Source: Dryocola clanedunensis subsp. sulfonylureivorans (GTDB lineage Bacteria; Pseudomonadota; Gammaproteobacteria; Enterobacterales; Enterobacteriaceae). From it: 34,762 nt of DNA. The stretch lies in assembly GCF_016756775.1 (NCBI RefSeq), contig NZ_JAERMU010000031.1, forward strand, positions 1 to 34,762, written 5' to 3'. Made by a program: the position numbers and the translations under genes. The notes beneath the pieces were generated by a model. That model did not search any database. It had not been told where the DNA came from and saw only the letters and a list, made by a program, of their open reading frames with translations. Position 1 is the first letter of the stretch. Every line of letters starts with the position of its first letter. Of the stretch, positions 15,522 to 25,321 are shown piece after piece.

Positions 15522-15559
15522 CAGGGGGTGAGTATCAGCATCTACGCTATTCTTTCCGG

Positions 15560-15820
15560 TTATTTATAAAGGGTGGCGGTGCCGTACATGTGGTTATCGC
15601 CGCCGGCGGAGTTAATGACATAGCCTGTTGCGCCTTGCTCTTTAGCCTTGGCGGCCAGTTTATCCTCCAGGTCATCCAGGTTACGGGCGTTGTTGGCCGA
15701 GACGGTGCCCGCTTCACGAAGCTGGCCGGTCTGGCCGCTCATGAGTTCCTGTGCCGCTATGGTAGCAAACGGTAGCGCCGCAAGGGTGATAACCGCAGAA
15801 AAATACAGCAATTTTTTCAT
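15560..15820 (-). CDS. mcbA: DUF1471 periplasmic protein McbA
   Basis: With the ATG at 15820 the product is 86 residues, like K-12 McbA (YbiM). Three successive start codons (GTG, ATG, ATG at 15826, 15823 and 15820) are in frame; AGAGGA at 15828-15833 is seven bases from the last one, which is why it was chosen. A signal peptide (MKKLLYFSAVITLAALPFATIAA) precedes the DUF1471 domain containing NLDDLEDKLAAKAKEQGATG and ending GTATLYK. The K-12 orthologue influences colanic acid and biofilm formation, and is repressed by McbR. Confidence 0.9.
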   Translation of the reverse strand: MKKLLYFSAVITLAALPFATIAAQELMSGQTGQLREAGTVSANNARNLDDLEDKLAAKAKEQGATGYVINSAGGDNHMYGTATLYK

Positions 15821-15867
15821 CATCACATCCTCTTAAGTCTGTGGGAGAGTCGATTGAAATTTCATCA

Positions 15868-15881
15868 ACACTTCAAAGTGT
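15868..15881. promoter_or_regulatory. Palindrome upstream of mcbA, candidate operator
   Basis: ACACTT-CA-AAGTGT is centred about 54 bases before the mcbA start, with GAAATTTC (15856-15863) alongside. Its position suits a promoter-overlapping operator; McbR is the known regulator in K-12, but I cannot confirm its motif here. Confidence 0.35.
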
Positions 15882-15966
15882 AGGTGGAATGTGGTGAAAA
15901 AAAGGGGCAAAAAATTGATTGACTTGTGCTTGTTTTTTGAACAACAAATCTTGACGAAATGATGAC

Positions 15967-15995
15967 AAATCAGCCACATACAGGTGGCTGATTTT
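15967..15995 (-). terminator. Hairpin downstream of the flavin-reductase-like gene
   Basis: AAATCAGCCAC (15967-15977) pairs with GTGGCTGATTT (15984-15994) across six bases, immediately after the stop at 16003 on the minus strand. The U-run is short, so termination strength is uncertain. Confidence 0.6.
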
Positions 15996-16002
15996 GTTTG
16001 AG

Positions 16003-16629
16003 TTATCTGGCATCCGGACGGATGAGATCGAATCGGTGAGATTCTTCGATGGTGTAATAGGCGGAGGGACCGCCGGCTCGTAGTACCGGTTTTGCCAGCG
16101 CGGTTTGATAAATGCCGTCGATGAGCAGCGTTTCATCGATGTGAACGGCGACGACTTCCCCCAACACCAGCCAGGTATCAATCTCCGCGCCGTCAGCGGT
16201 AGTCAGCTGAATGCACTGCGACAGACGGCACTCGAAGTTCACCGGACTCTCCGCCACCAGGCTCGCTTTAACTTTACGACCGGGCACCGGCGTTAAGCCC
16301 GCGCGCGCAAACTCATCTTCCCCGCGAGGAAGCGTTGCGGAGGTTTCATTCATTTGCTCCGCCAGCTCGCGGGTGGTGAGATTCCAGACGAACTCTTTGC
16401 TGTCGAGGATGTTCTGCACGCTGTCTTTCCAGCCGCTGCTGGCAAAGCCGATAATCGGCGGGCGGTAGTTAAAGCAGTTAAAAAAGCTGTACGGCGCAAG
16501 GTTGCGCTGGCCCTGCGCATTGCAGGAGGCTATCCAGCCAATCGGGCGCGGGCCAACAATCGCATTCAGCGGATCGTGCGGCAAGCCGTGACCGTTAGCA
16601 GGCTCGTAGTAATACCTTTTCGCAGACAT
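16003..16629 (-). CDS. Flavin reductase-like FMN-binding split-barrel protein
   Basis: The 208-residue protein has the flavin-reductase-like domain: [41 protein letters not shown] at about 25-65, where the main chain typically binds FMN, then [15 protein letters not shown] and a C-terminal [11 protein letters not shown]. Relatives are NAD(P)H:flavin oxidoreductases or plain FMN-binding proteins; the substrate is not evident. The start has AGAGGTAAT upstream. It is divergent from rlmF across 90 bases. I do not recall a K-12 gene at this place (mcbA and rlmF are neighbours there), so it may be an accessory or lineage gene. Confidence 0.82.
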   Translation of the reverse strand: MSAKRYYYEPANGHGLPHDPLNAIVGPRPIGWIASCNAQGQRNLAPYSFFNCFNYRPPIIGFASSGWKDSVQNILDSKEFVWNLTTRELAEQMNETSATLPRGEDEFARAGLTPVPGRKVKASLVAESPVNFECRLSQCIQLTTADGAEIDTWLVLGEVVAVHIDETLLIDGIYQTALAKPVLRAGGPSAYYTIEESHRFDLIRPDAR

Positions 16630-16719
16630 ATTACCTCTTTCATTAATGAAAACGGCGTGGTGTATTTACCCCGTGGTCTGCACAGAGTATCTTACGCGCC
16701 CACACAAGGAGAAGCCGCG

Positions 16720-17658
16720 ATGAAAACCCCAGCCACCAAACCGGGCCTGCACCCGCGTAACTGCCACCGTGAACGCTATGATTTTGCCGCCCTGCAGCAG
16801 AGCAGCCCTGCGTTAACGGCATTCGTGAAAACTGGCCCGCACGGTGAGCCAACGGTTGATTTCGCCAACCCGCTGGCGGTCAAGGCGCTGAACCAGGCGC
16901 TGCTGGCGCATTTCTATGGCGTACAGGGCTGGGATATCCCGGACGGCTTTCTTTGCCCGCCTGTTCCTGGGCGTGCGGACTATATTCACCACCTGGCAGA
17001 TTTGCTGGCAGAGGGTCACGGCGGCAACGTGCCATCCCAGGCCACGATTCTGGACGTGGGTGTCGGGGCGAACTGCATTTATCCGTTAATCGGGCAGCAT
17101 GAATACGGCTGGCGCTTTACCGGCTCCGAAATCGACGCCGACGCGCTGCGCAGCGCAACGATGATTATAGATGCGAACCCGGGCTTAACACGCATGATTC
17201 GCCTGCGCCGTCAGAAAACGAAGGATGCTATCTTCCCCGGCATCATCCATAAAAATGAAACCTTTGACGCCACGCTGTGTAATCCACCGTTCCACGATTC
17301 GGAAGCAGCCGCCCGCAGCGGTAGCGAACGTAAACGCCGCAATCTTGGCCAGGACGAGAAGGGCGCGCTGAATTTTGGCGGCCATGAACATGAGCTGTGG
17401 TGCGAAGGCGGAGAAGTGGCGTTCGTCAGCCAGATGATCAACGAGAGCAAAGCGTTTGCGAAGCAGGTGATGTGGTTCACTTCGCTGGTTTCCCGTGGCG
17501 AAAACCTGCCAGCGCTGTACCGCGTCATGCAGGAGGCTGGCGTGGAGAAAGTGGTGAAGAAAGAGATGGCCCAGGGTCAGAAGCAGAGCCGCTTCATCGG
17601 CTGGTCCTTTATGAATGACGCCCAACGCGCCCGCTGGGCCGCCACACGCTTTAAATAA
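16720..17658 (+). CDS. rlmF: 23S rRNA m6A1618 methyltransferase RlmF
   Basis: The 312-residue SAM-dependent methyltransferase (K-12 RlmF 308) modifies A1618 of 23S rRNA. The ATG at 16720 with AAGGAGAAG upstream begins [14 protein letters not shown]; a longer in-frame extension lies over the divergent promoter region and is not conserved. Motifs: [15 protein letters not shown] for SAM binding (about residues 109-123), and the N6-adenine catalytic motif NPPF in [12 protein letters not shown]. It converges with ybiO across 42 bases containing a GC-rich hairpin. Confidence 0.95.
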   Translation: MKTPATKPGLHPRNCHRERYDFAALQQSSPALTAFVKTGPHGEPTVDFANPLAVKALNQALLAHFYGVQGWDIPDGFLCPPVPGRADYIHHLADLLAEGHGGNVPSQATILDVGVGANCIYPLIGQHEYGWRFTGSEIDADALRSATMIIDANPGLTRMIRLRRQKTKDAIFPGIIHKNETFDATLCNPPFHDSEAAARSGSERKRRNLGQDEKGALNFGGHEHELWCEGGEVAFVSQMINESKAFAKQVMWFTSLVSRGENLPALYRVMQEAGVEKVVKKEMAQGQKQSRFIGWSFMNDAQRARWAATRFK

Positions 17659-17677
17659 TTACACCGTAGGGTTTGCC

Positions 17678-17701
17678 GGCGGCAGCGTTCCGGCTGCTGC
17701 C
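17678..17701. terminator. GC-rich hairpin between convergent rlmF and ybiO
   Basis: GGCGGCAGC (17678-17686) pairs with GCTGCTGCC (17693-17701) across six bases, 20 bases after the rlmF stop and touching the ybiO stop. No U-run follows on either strand, so it may stabilise 3' ends rather than terminate. Confidence 0.35.
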
Positions 17702-19917
17702 TAGGAGGCCTGGATCGCCTGAGCGGTATCCGGGCCTGGCTGCATGACCTGCACGGTCTGCACCGGGGGACGTATACCCGCTGCGTCAAAGTGCTTTTTC
17801 ACCATCCCGTCTAACGCAAAGCGCACCGTCCACTGTTTCAGCGGCTGGGTGGTAAACGACACGCGTACCGTGAACGCCTGGTTGGTCAGGCCGACAATAC
17901 CCGCAAACGAAGGCTCGCCGATGACCAGCATGCGGATATCCTGCTGTTCCATCAGCTCGGCTACGGCCTCTTTGAGAATGCGGTTGGCCTTATCCACTTC
18001 CTCCTGCCTGTCCACATCGTAGTTCGCCACAAACGAGCCTATGCCACGCACAAAGTTGGCGAAGGTGGTAATCGATGACCACGGAATGATGTGATACGCC
18101 CCTGTGTCCTGGCGCACCCCCACCGAACGAATCGACATGCGCTCCACGGTGCCCGTTATCGGCCCGATAGTGACTAAATCGCCGGTGTTCATGCCGTTCT
18201 CAAACTGGATGAATATGCCGGTAATAATGTCTTTCACCAGCGTTTGCGAGCCGAAACTTACCGCCAGCCCCAGAGCGCCGGCCCCCGCCAGCAGCGGCGC
18301 GATATTCACACCAATTTCGGAAAGCAGGATCATGATGGTGATGGTGCTTATCACTACGGCGAGGGCGTTACGAAATAGCGTCAGTAGCGTACGGGTGCGT
18401 GCGCTGGGCATCGGGCGGCCATGGATATCCGACGCCAGCCGGTTTTCTATCAGGCTTGCCAGCAGCGTCCAGCCAACCGCCGAGAAGAACAAGATCAGCA
18501 CGATGCAGATCAGTATATCGACGGTTTTCTCCCCGGCACCGTTGACCAGCCACGCCCACATGTCAAACAAGCTCCATGCGTTGAGCAGCAGCATTACCGC
18601 CACGCAAACGGTGAGAATGCGCGCCAGTTTTAGCGAGGCGGATATCCAGCTATTCAGGCGCTTTTGCAGTTCAGGGTAGCTGCGCTGTACCTGGGGTGAA
18701 AGCGTGATGGTTTTGGCTATCCAGCGCGACAGCATGCCGGAGATAAACGCCGCGATGCCAACAATCGCCAGGCTGCGCATCGACGCCCCCATCATCCACT
18801 TCAGGCTGTTGCCCGGATCGAACAGGGAGAAGAAAAACAGCACCACAAAATAGGCGCTCGCCAGCCAGTGCCACACCAGCGCAAAGGCGCGGATGAACAG
18901 GCTGAAGAAAGCCATCGAGCGGTCGGCGAGATGAGCCAGACTTTGCTGGATGTGCCGTTTATTGCGGAAAATCAGGCACAGCGCCCAGACCGTAATGCAC
19001 AGCATGATGGCGACGTTGGCCATCGCGCCAATCTGCACGTTGACCTGGTTTGAGATTATCGGCACCGCGACCAGAATGCCGTAGCCGATAAGGCTGCTCA
19101 GGCCGGACAGCCGAACGCTCCAGTAATTTGCGCTCTGGTCGCTGATGGGGAACGGGCGCAGGTCCGGTATACGCGGGCAGAAGATCAGCCGCAGAATAGC
19201 CTTGAAGAATTCAATCAGCGCAAAGGCGTTGAGAAATAATCCCTGCTGGCGGGCAATGGTGCGGCTGCCCGCGTTCATCATGTCGCTGAATATTTGCCCG
19301 ACGAACAGCGTCAGCGCCAGTAGCAGCATATCAATAACAAAGGCCGCGACGATCATCAGCGGCAGGTGGAACCAGCTGGAGCGATCGCGGTTCTTCTTGC
19401 GCCCCCATCTTCCCATCCGCCGCCAGACCGGCGTCATGCACAGGCGAATCAGCAAATAAAAGGCGAAAACCGCAGCGACGAGCAGCGAAAAATGCATCAG
19501 GGCGTTGAGGAAAGTTTGCTGGTTGAAGGGCTTATGGGGAGCGTTGGAGATATTACGGTGCAGCTGGGCGAAGCGATCTGCCAGCTCTCCGCCGTAGTGA
19601 CGACTTACATCGGTAACATTCTCCAGCACCGTTTTGTCTTCGCTGAGCTGCTCCGGCGGCGCAATGGCCGGTACGGGTTCCGGCGGTGGCGTAGCGGCAA
19701 CTTTGCGCAGCTGTTCGATTAGCTCGCTGCGCGACTTGTCGTTATCCAGCACATCTGCCAGCGCCGAATAGGCCTTCTTTTTCTCTTCGATGTCCGGTTC
19801 GGCAGGGGGAGTATTGTTGTTCTGGGTGGAGGTGGCAGCGACGGCGGCGGCCGGTAGCGTAACCGCAGGGAGCTGAAAGCTAAGCAGGCTGCAAAGCAGC
19901 AAAAGTATCCACGGCAC
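17701..19917 (-). CDS. ybiO: Moderate-conductance mechanosensitive channel YbiO
   Basis: The 738-residue MscS-family protein (K-12 YbiO 741) has an N-terminal signal sequence (MPWILLLLCSLLSFQLPAVTLPAAA), a periplasmic region with repeated Ala/Pro-Glu stretches, and many transmembrane helices from about residue 140. The MscS core (LAGAGALGLAVSFGSQTLVKDIITGIFIQFE) is the pore-lining helix and start of the beta domain. It opens under hypo-osmotic membrane tension to release solutes. The C-terminus is cytoplasmic. It lies between rlmF and glnQ exactly as in K-12. Confidence 0.94.
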   Translation of the reverse strand: MPWILLLLCSLLSFQLPAVTLPAAAVAATSTQNNNTPPAEPDIEEKKKAYSALADVLDNDKSRSELIEQLRKVAATPPPEPVPAIAPPEQLSEDKTVLENVTDVSRHYGGELADRFAQLHRNISNAPHKPFNQQTFLNALMHFSLLVAAVFAFYLLIRLCMTPVWRRMGRWGRKKNRDRSSWFHLPLMIVAAFVIDMLLLALTLFVGQIFSDMMNAGSRTIARQQGLFLNAFALIEFFKAILRLIFCPRIPDLRPFPISDQSANYWSVRLSGLSSLIGYGILVAVPIISNQVNVQIGAMANVAIMLCITVWALCLIFRNKRHIQQSLAHLADRSMAFFSLFIRAFALVWHWLASAYFVVLFFFSLFDPGNSLKWMMGASMRSLAIVGIAAFISGMLSRWIAKTITLSPQVQRSYPELQKRLNSWISASLKLARILTVCVAVMLLLNAWSLFDMWAWLVNGAGEKTVDILICIVLILFFSAVGWTLLASLIENRLASDIHGRPMPSARTRTLLTLFRNALAVVISTITIMILLSEIGVNIAPLLAGAGALGLAVSFGSQTLVKDIITGIFIQFENGMNTGDLVTIGPITGTVERMSIRSVGVRQDTGAYHIIPWSSITTFANFVRGIGSFVANYDVDRQEEVDKANRILKEAVAELMEQQDIRMLVIGEPSFAGIVGLTNQAFTVRVSFTTQPLKQWTVRFALDGMVKKHFDAAGIRPPVQTVQVMQPGPDTAQAIQAS

Positions 19918-20015
19918 GGCACTCCTCCAGGCTGAGAAAGTCAGGCAAAGGAGTAAGTATAGCCAGTGAGGATCACGGGGTTAGAAATGGGGATTAATCT
20001 GGGGTGGGGCTGAAA

Positions 20016-20089
20016 GTAGGGTGAATAAGCGATAGCGTCATCCACCACTGTAAAAGCGGCGGGGGCGCATTCGCTTGCCCGCCCTACGT
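20016..20089. repeat. REP-like pair between ybiO and glnQ
   Basis: Two palindromic units are seen: GTAGGGTGAATAAGCG with CGTCATCCACC (20016-20045), and a second unit with arms around GCGGCGGGGGCG and GCCCGCCCTACG (20056-20089). They face each other with GTAG / CTAC outer ends, the usual BIME arrangement. They follow the glnQ stop. Confidence 0.65.
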
Positions 20090-20103
20090 ATTGACTAATG
20101 AAT

Positions 20104-20826
20104 TTACGAGACGTGCTGCAAGAATTCCTGCAGGCGCTGGCTTGGCGGATTATCGATAAGCGCCTGCGGGTTGCCGTCTTCCGCCACGCGACCTTTATCA
20201 ATAAAGATCAGGCGGGAAGCGACCTTGGCAGCGAAGCCCACCTCGTGCGTCACGATAACCATCGTCATACCTTCTTCGGCGAGATCCTGCATGACCTTTA
20301 ACACTTCGTGACGCAGTTCAGGATCCAGCGCCGAGGTTGGTTCATCAAACAGCATCATTTTCGGCTTCACCGCCAGCGCACGGGCAATCGCCACGCGCTG
20401 CTGTTGGCCGCCGGAAAGTTCAGAAGGGTAGTGATGGGCGCGCTCTGCCAGCCCGACTTTGGCCAGCAGCTCTTTTGCCAGCTTGTCGGCCTCGTCTTTC
20501 TTCATGCCGCGCACGCGGATCGGGCCAAAGGCCACGTTTTCCAGCGCGGTAAGATGCGGGAAGAGATAGAACTGCTGGAACACCATGCCCGCTTCCTGAC
20601 GAATCAGACGTTCATCAACCTTCGGATCGTTAACCTTCAGGCCATCGACAATCAAATCGCCGCTGGTGATGTCTTCGAGCTTGTTAATACAGCGCAGCAG
20701 AGTGGATTTCCCGGAGCCGGACGGCCCGATGATCACCACCACCTCACCCTGTTTAATGTTCAGGTCGATATTGTGCAGCACCTGGGTTTTGCCAAAGTGC
20801 TTGGAGACGTTTTTAAATTCAATCAC
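20104..20826 (-). CDS. glnQ: Glutamine ABC transporter ATP-binding protein
   Basis: The 240-residue polar-amino-acid ABC ATPase, identical in length to K-12 GlnQ, has Walker [10 protein letters not shown] (34-42), signature [16 protein letters not shown], Walker [14 protein letters not shown] and switch VTHE. It powers high-affinity glutamine import through GlnP. Its start overlaps the glnP stop by four bases (ATGA), so translation is coupled. Confidence 0.97.
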   Translation of the reverse strand: MIEFKNVSKHFGKTQVLHNIDLNIKQGEVVVIIGPSGSGKSTLLRCINKLEDITSGDLIVDGLKVNDPKVDERLIRQEAGMVFQQFYLFPHLTALENVAFGPIRVRGMKKDEADKLAKELLAKVGLAERAHHYPSELSGGQQQRVAIARALAVKPKMMLFDEPTSALDPELRHEVLKVMQDLAEEGMTMVIVTHEVGFAAKVASRLIFIDKGRVAEDGNPQALIDNPPSQRLQEFLQHVS

Positions 20827-21482
20827 AGGATTTTCATCCTTCTTTCAAGGCGACGCAGAACAAAGCTCAGCACCAGCGTAATAATCAGATAGAAGACCGC
20901 AACGGCGCTCCAGATCTCCAGCGCACGGAAGTTACCGGCAATAATCTCCTGGCCCTGACGGGTCAGTTCGGCCACGCCGATGACGATGAACAGCGAGGTG
21001 TCCTTGATGCTGATGATCCACTGGTTACCCAGCGGCGGCAGCATACGGCGCAGCGCCAGAGGCATGATCACATGGCGAATGGTTTCGCGCTTCGACAGGC
21101 CCAGCGCCAGTCCGGCTTCCTGGAAACCTTTATGAATCGACAGGACGGCCCCACGGGTAATTTCCGCGATGTAAGCGCCGGAGTTGATCATAATAGTGAC
21201 CACTGCCGCACTGAACGGATCGATACGCAGGTCGTTAAAGGCCAGCGGCAGGGCGAAGTAAATAAACATCACCTGCACCACGATTGGCGTACCGCGAATC
21301 ACTTCGATAAAAACGAGGGCGATATGGTTGGCGATCCAGCCGCCGTAAGAACGGGCAAAACCCGCTATCAGACCAATCACCAGGCCGCCACAAAGACCGA
21401 GGACCGAAATCCACAGGGTCATTTTGGCGCCTTCAAATAACAGCGGAATTGCTGGCCAGATGGCGCTCCAGTCAAACTGCAT
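20823..21482 (-). CDS. glnP: Glutamine ABC transporter permease
   Basis: The 219-residue inner-membrane permease of the HisMQ type begins at the ATG at 21482 ([15 protein letters not shown]), matching K-12; AGGAATACATC precedes it, and an in-frame start nine codons earlier lacks support. The coupling loop [39 protein letters not shown] contacts GlnQ. It is separated from glnH by 83 bases with a stem-loop. Confidence 0.97.
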   Translation of the reverse strand: MQFDWSAIWPAIPLLFEGAKMTLWISVLGLCGGLVIGLIAGFARSYGGWIANHIALVFIEVIRGTPIVVQVMFIYFALPLAFNDLRIDPFSAAVVTIMINSGAYIAEITRGAVLSIHKGFQEAGLALGLSKRETIRHVIMPLALRRMLPPLGNQWIISIKDTSLFIVIGVAELTRQGQEIIAGNFRALEIWSAVAVFYLIITLVLSFVLRRLERRMKIL

Positions 21483-21515
21483 GATGTATTCCTGTATACC
21501 GTGGTTCAAAAATAG

Positions 21516-21536
21516 GAGGGGCGAAAGCCGCCCCTC
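21516..21536 (-). promoter_or_regulatory. Intercistronic stem-loop glnH-glnP
   Basis: GAGGGGCG (21516-21523) pairs perfectly with CGCCCCTC (21529-21536) across five bases. Lying after the binding-protein gene and before the permease gene, it probably limits read-through or protects the glnH message, keeping GlnH in excess. Confidence 0.55.
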
Positions 21537-21565
21537 AGGTCTTACTTAAAGCAAACTGAATCTTA

Positions 21566-22381
<816 letters not shown>

Positions 22382-22451
22382 TTACAACATATTGTTTTGC
22401 AAGGATGACGATTTGTAACATCGCACAATATGAGTTGCAAGCCGGTCATAA

Positions 22452-22480
22452 TGCACCCTTATGGTGCTCCATGGTGGTGC
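22452..22480. promoter_or_regulatory. Two overlapping NtrC boxes
   Basis: GCACC-CTTAT-GGTGC (22453-22467) is a perfect match to the NtrC dyad GCACC-N5-GGTGC. On the minus strand GCACC-ACCAT-GGAGC (22480-22466) is a one-mismatch copy. The centres at 22460 and 22473 lie 109 and 122 bases upstream of the predicted sigma-54 start, the spacing I recall for the K-12 glnH promoter. Confidence 0.75.
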
Positions 22481-22630
22481 AGAAAGCAGGTGTACAGAAC
22501 GGTGGCTATTATTACCGCGCTTTGCGGCGTCAAAACAACCGTTTGTTAACGATTATGTGAAGTGATAATTACAGTTGAGTAACTTTTGCGGCGGGAATGT
22601 ACAAGTTGATGCGCTAAAATGGTGCAGATT

Positions 22631-22650
22631 CCTTCCCCTGGCGGGGAAGG
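22631..22650 (-). terminator. Hairpin downstream of dps
   Basis: CCTTCCCC (22631-22638) pairs with GGGGAAGG (22643-22650) across TGGC, 21 bases after the dps stop. No long U-run follows on the minus strand. Confidence 0.5.
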
Positions 22651-22671
22651 AAACAAGGTGGTGGCGATGAA

Positions 22672-23181
<510 letters not shown>

Positions 23182-23223
23182 TCATCCTCTTGATGTGTGT
23201 TTCCTGATTTGTTACCGGGAATA

Positions 23224-23252
23224 AGTATAGCACCGCTTTTTAAACCTGCAGG
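23224..23252 (-). promoter_or_regulatory. dps promoter
   Basis: Minus-strand GCTATACTTAT (23231-23221) fits the sigma-S/sigma-70 extended -10 (KCTATACTTAA) almost perfectly. The -35 position (23247-23252, CCTGCA) is weak, as in RpoS-favoured promoters. OxyR and IHF control this promoter in K-12; CTATC-AAAC-CGATAG at 23265-23279 is a nearby near-palindrome. Confidence 0.6.
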
Positions 23253-23439
23253 AATGGACAATACCTATCAAACCGATAGTAAAAGGTAAGTGGTAATAGT
23301 TATTTTCTTTATTATCAGCTGGTTATCTTGGTGTGCTCAGATATTTCGGAAAGCGGGGATAATATAAGATAAGAAGGGGAATAGTTCTTATTCGCTTGCG
23401 TAAATAGAAATAAATATAAGTGTCTGATCGCGGGGTTTA

Positions 23440-23465
23440 TTCCCGTGAAGATTTATTCACGGGAA
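23440..23465 (-). terminator. Hairpin downstream of rhtA
   Basis: TTCCCGTGAA (23440-23449) pairs with TTCACGGGAA (23456-23465) across six bases, 16 bases after the rhtA stop. It is AT-rich outside the stem but without a clean U-run. Confidence 0.55.
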
Positions 23466-23480
23466 ATACATTGATGCAGA

Positions 23481-24368
23481 TTAATTGACGTCGACGCTGG
23501 TAATTTGCGTTTCGCGCTTGAGCGTAAGCGTGGAGCCAATAGATGCCGCGATAATCGACAGCAGCGCCAGCCACTGAACCAGCGTCAGATGCTCACCAAG
23601 AAACAGCATACCGGACAGCGCTGCAAGCCCCGGCTCCATACTCATCAACGTACCGAAGGTGCGGGTTGGGATGCGGGTCAGGGCGATCATCTCCAGAGAG
23701 TAGGGCAGCGCTGTGGAAAGAATGGCCACCCCCAAACCTAATGGAAGCAGTGACCAGTGCCATAAGGCACTACCCGCTTCCCATGCACCGATGGGAACAA
23801 AGACGATAGCGGCGATAAGCGACCCCATGGCCACCGTCGCCGGGCCGTGGTCGGCTCCGGCTTTCTGACCAAACACAATATAGATTGCCCAGCATGCCCC
23901 GGCACCCAATGCATACGCGGCCCCGGTTAAATCCACATGAGCAATGCCGTGCCCAAGCGGCAAAAGGAACCACAGCCCGAGAACGGCCAGCACTACCCAG
24001 ACAAAATCAACGGCCCGGCGAGAAGCAAATAGCGCCACCGCCAGCGGGCCGGTGAACTCAAGTGCGACCGCAATGCCAAGTGGGATTGTCTGGATAGAAA
24101 GATAGAAAAGGTAATTCATCGCGCCCAGCGACAGGCCGTACATCAGCAGCGGAACCCGCTGCTCCGCCTTAAACCGCAGGCGCCACGGCTTAAATACCGC
24201 CACCAGAATCAGCGTGCCTAATGCAAGGCGAATTGCGGTAACGCCCGGCGCGCCCACCAGAGGGAACAACGATTTGGCAAGGGAGGCGCCGCTTTGAATC
24301 GAGGTCATAGCAATAAGCAGTATGACAATGGGCAACCATACGGGCATTTTACGAGAAGTTAACGGCAT
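23481..24368 (-). CDS. rhtA: Threonine/homoserine exporter RhtA
   Basis: The 295-residue EamA/DMT-superfamily inner-membrane protein, same length as K-12 RhtA, has about ten hydrophobic helices in two tandem EamA repeats. Examples are VTAIRLALGTLILVAVF and GIAVALEFTGPLAVALFASR in the first half, and MSMEPGLAALSGMLFLGEHLTLVQWLAL in the second. It exports threonine, homoserine and related compounds. Gene order dps-rhtA-ompX is as in K-12. Confidence 0.95.
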   Translation of the reverse strand: MPLTSRKMPVWLPIVILLIAMTSIQSGASLAKSLFPLVGAPGVTAIRLALGTLILVAVFKPWRLRFKAEQRVPLLMYGLSLGAMNYLFYLSIQTIPLGIAVALEFTGPLAVALFASRRAVDFVWVVLAVLGLWFLLPLGHGIAHVDLTGAAYALGAGACWAIYIVFGQKAGADHGPATVAMGSLIAAIVFVPIGAWEAGSALWHWSLLPLGLGVAILSTALPYSLEMIALTRIPTRTFGTLMSMEPGLAALSGMLFLGEHLTLVQWLALLSIIAASIGSTLTLKRETQITSVDVN

Positions 24369-24739
24369 CCTGCGTCCTGTCAGTTTGTGTCTGGGTCGGT
24401 CAAGTTTCGAAAGTTACCCTAGTGTAAAGGAAGAACTTATGGCTGGTTGAGTTTTCATTGAGATTATTCCGGCTCGTCTGAGGTAACATTTATACCGGTC
24501 TTTGTAAGAAATCTTCATGAAAAATCCGGAATTATCTGAATGAACCAATTGTTAAAACCGTTAATATCTGTGTGGTTTTCATCGATAAATGGCCGAGATT
24601 TTAGTGACATAGCATGTAGTGGAAATGTTGTGTTACATGAAAAGATTCGTTAGACAATACAAATGACGAAGAGTTTCTTAAATATTTTTGTTATATTTAA
24701 ATCTTAGGACTTTCTTGAAGCACATTTGAGGTGGATATT
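24369..24739. other. Intergenic region rhtA-ompX
   Basis: This 371-base AT-rich gap between divergent genes must hold the rhtA and ompX promoters and the long ompX leader. A TATATT (-10-like) lies at 24692-24697. No small gene or clear structured RNA was recognised. Confidence 0.45.
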
Positions 24740-25243
24740 ATGAAAAAAATTGCATGTCTTTCAGCACTGGCTTGCGTTCTGGCCGTTTCCGTAGGTACCG
24801 CATCTGCAACTAGCACCGTATCCGGTGGTTATGCCCAGAGCGATATGCAGGGTTTTATCAACAAAGCTAACGGTTTCAACTTGAAATACCGTTACGAAAA
24901 CGACACCCCACTGGGTTACATCGGTTCTTTCACTTATACCGAGAAAAACCGTACCGATAACGCTGGTTCTTACAACAAAGGCCAGTACTACGGCATCACT
25001 GCTGGTCCTGCTTACCGTCTGAACGACTGGGCAAGCATCTACGGTGTTGTTGGTGTAGGCTACGGTAAATTCCAGACTACTGGCACAACTGACCACGACA
25101 TGAGCGACTACGGTTTCTCTTACGGCGCTGGTATGCAGTTTAACCCAATCGAAAACGTTGCGCTGGACGTTTCCTACGAGCAGAGCCGCATCCGTAACGT
25201 TGATGTTGGCACCTGGATCGCAGGCGTGGGTTACCGCTTCTAA
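24740..25243 (+). CDS. ompX: Outer membrane protein OmpX
   Basis: The ATG at 24740 (GAGGTGG upstream) gives 167 residues; a GTG three codons earlier is part of the RBS. The signal peptide MKKIACLSALACVLAVSVGTASA is cleaved before TSTVSGGYAQS. The mature part is an eight-stranded beta barrel (Ail/Lom family) ending in the terminal Phe of GVGYRF needed for BAM recognition. It is slightly shorter than K-12 OmpX (171), with changes in the surface loops (GTTDHDMSDY). Roles in adhesion and serum resistance are known for relatives. Confidence 0.97.
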   Translation: MKKIACLSALACVLAVSVGTASATSTVSGGYAQSDMQGFINKANGFNLKYRYENDTPLGYIGSFTYTEKNRTDNAGSYNKGQYYGITAGPAYRLNDWASIYGVVGVGYGKFQTTGTTDHDMSDYGFSYGAGMQFNPIENVALDVSYEQSRIRNVDVGTWIAGVGYRF

Positions 25244-25265
25244 TTCCCCGTCTTCGGGTGAAATA

Positions 25266-25294
25266 AAAATCCGCCTCTTCAGGCGGATTTTTTT
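25266..25294. terminator. Bidirectional intrinsic terminator ompX/opgE
   Basis: AAAATCCGCCT (25266-25276) pairs with AGGCGGATTTT (25281-25291) across CTTC, with TTT following. The A-run on the other side gives a U-run for the convergent opgE transcript too. Confidence 0.9.
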
Positions 25295-25321
25295 ATGTCT
25301 GCTGTTCACCCAACCCGCGAG

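Larger units (their letters stand above)
15157..15559. other. Intergenic region ybiJ-mcbA
   Basis: This 403-base gap holds the ybiJ promoter with its CRP site, an inverted repeat GTTCAA-ATAAA-TTGAAC at 15263-15279, and the mcbA terminator at 15493-15521. I see no convincing small gene in the remainder. In K-12, ybiI, ybiX and fiu lie between these two loci. Confidence 0.6.
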
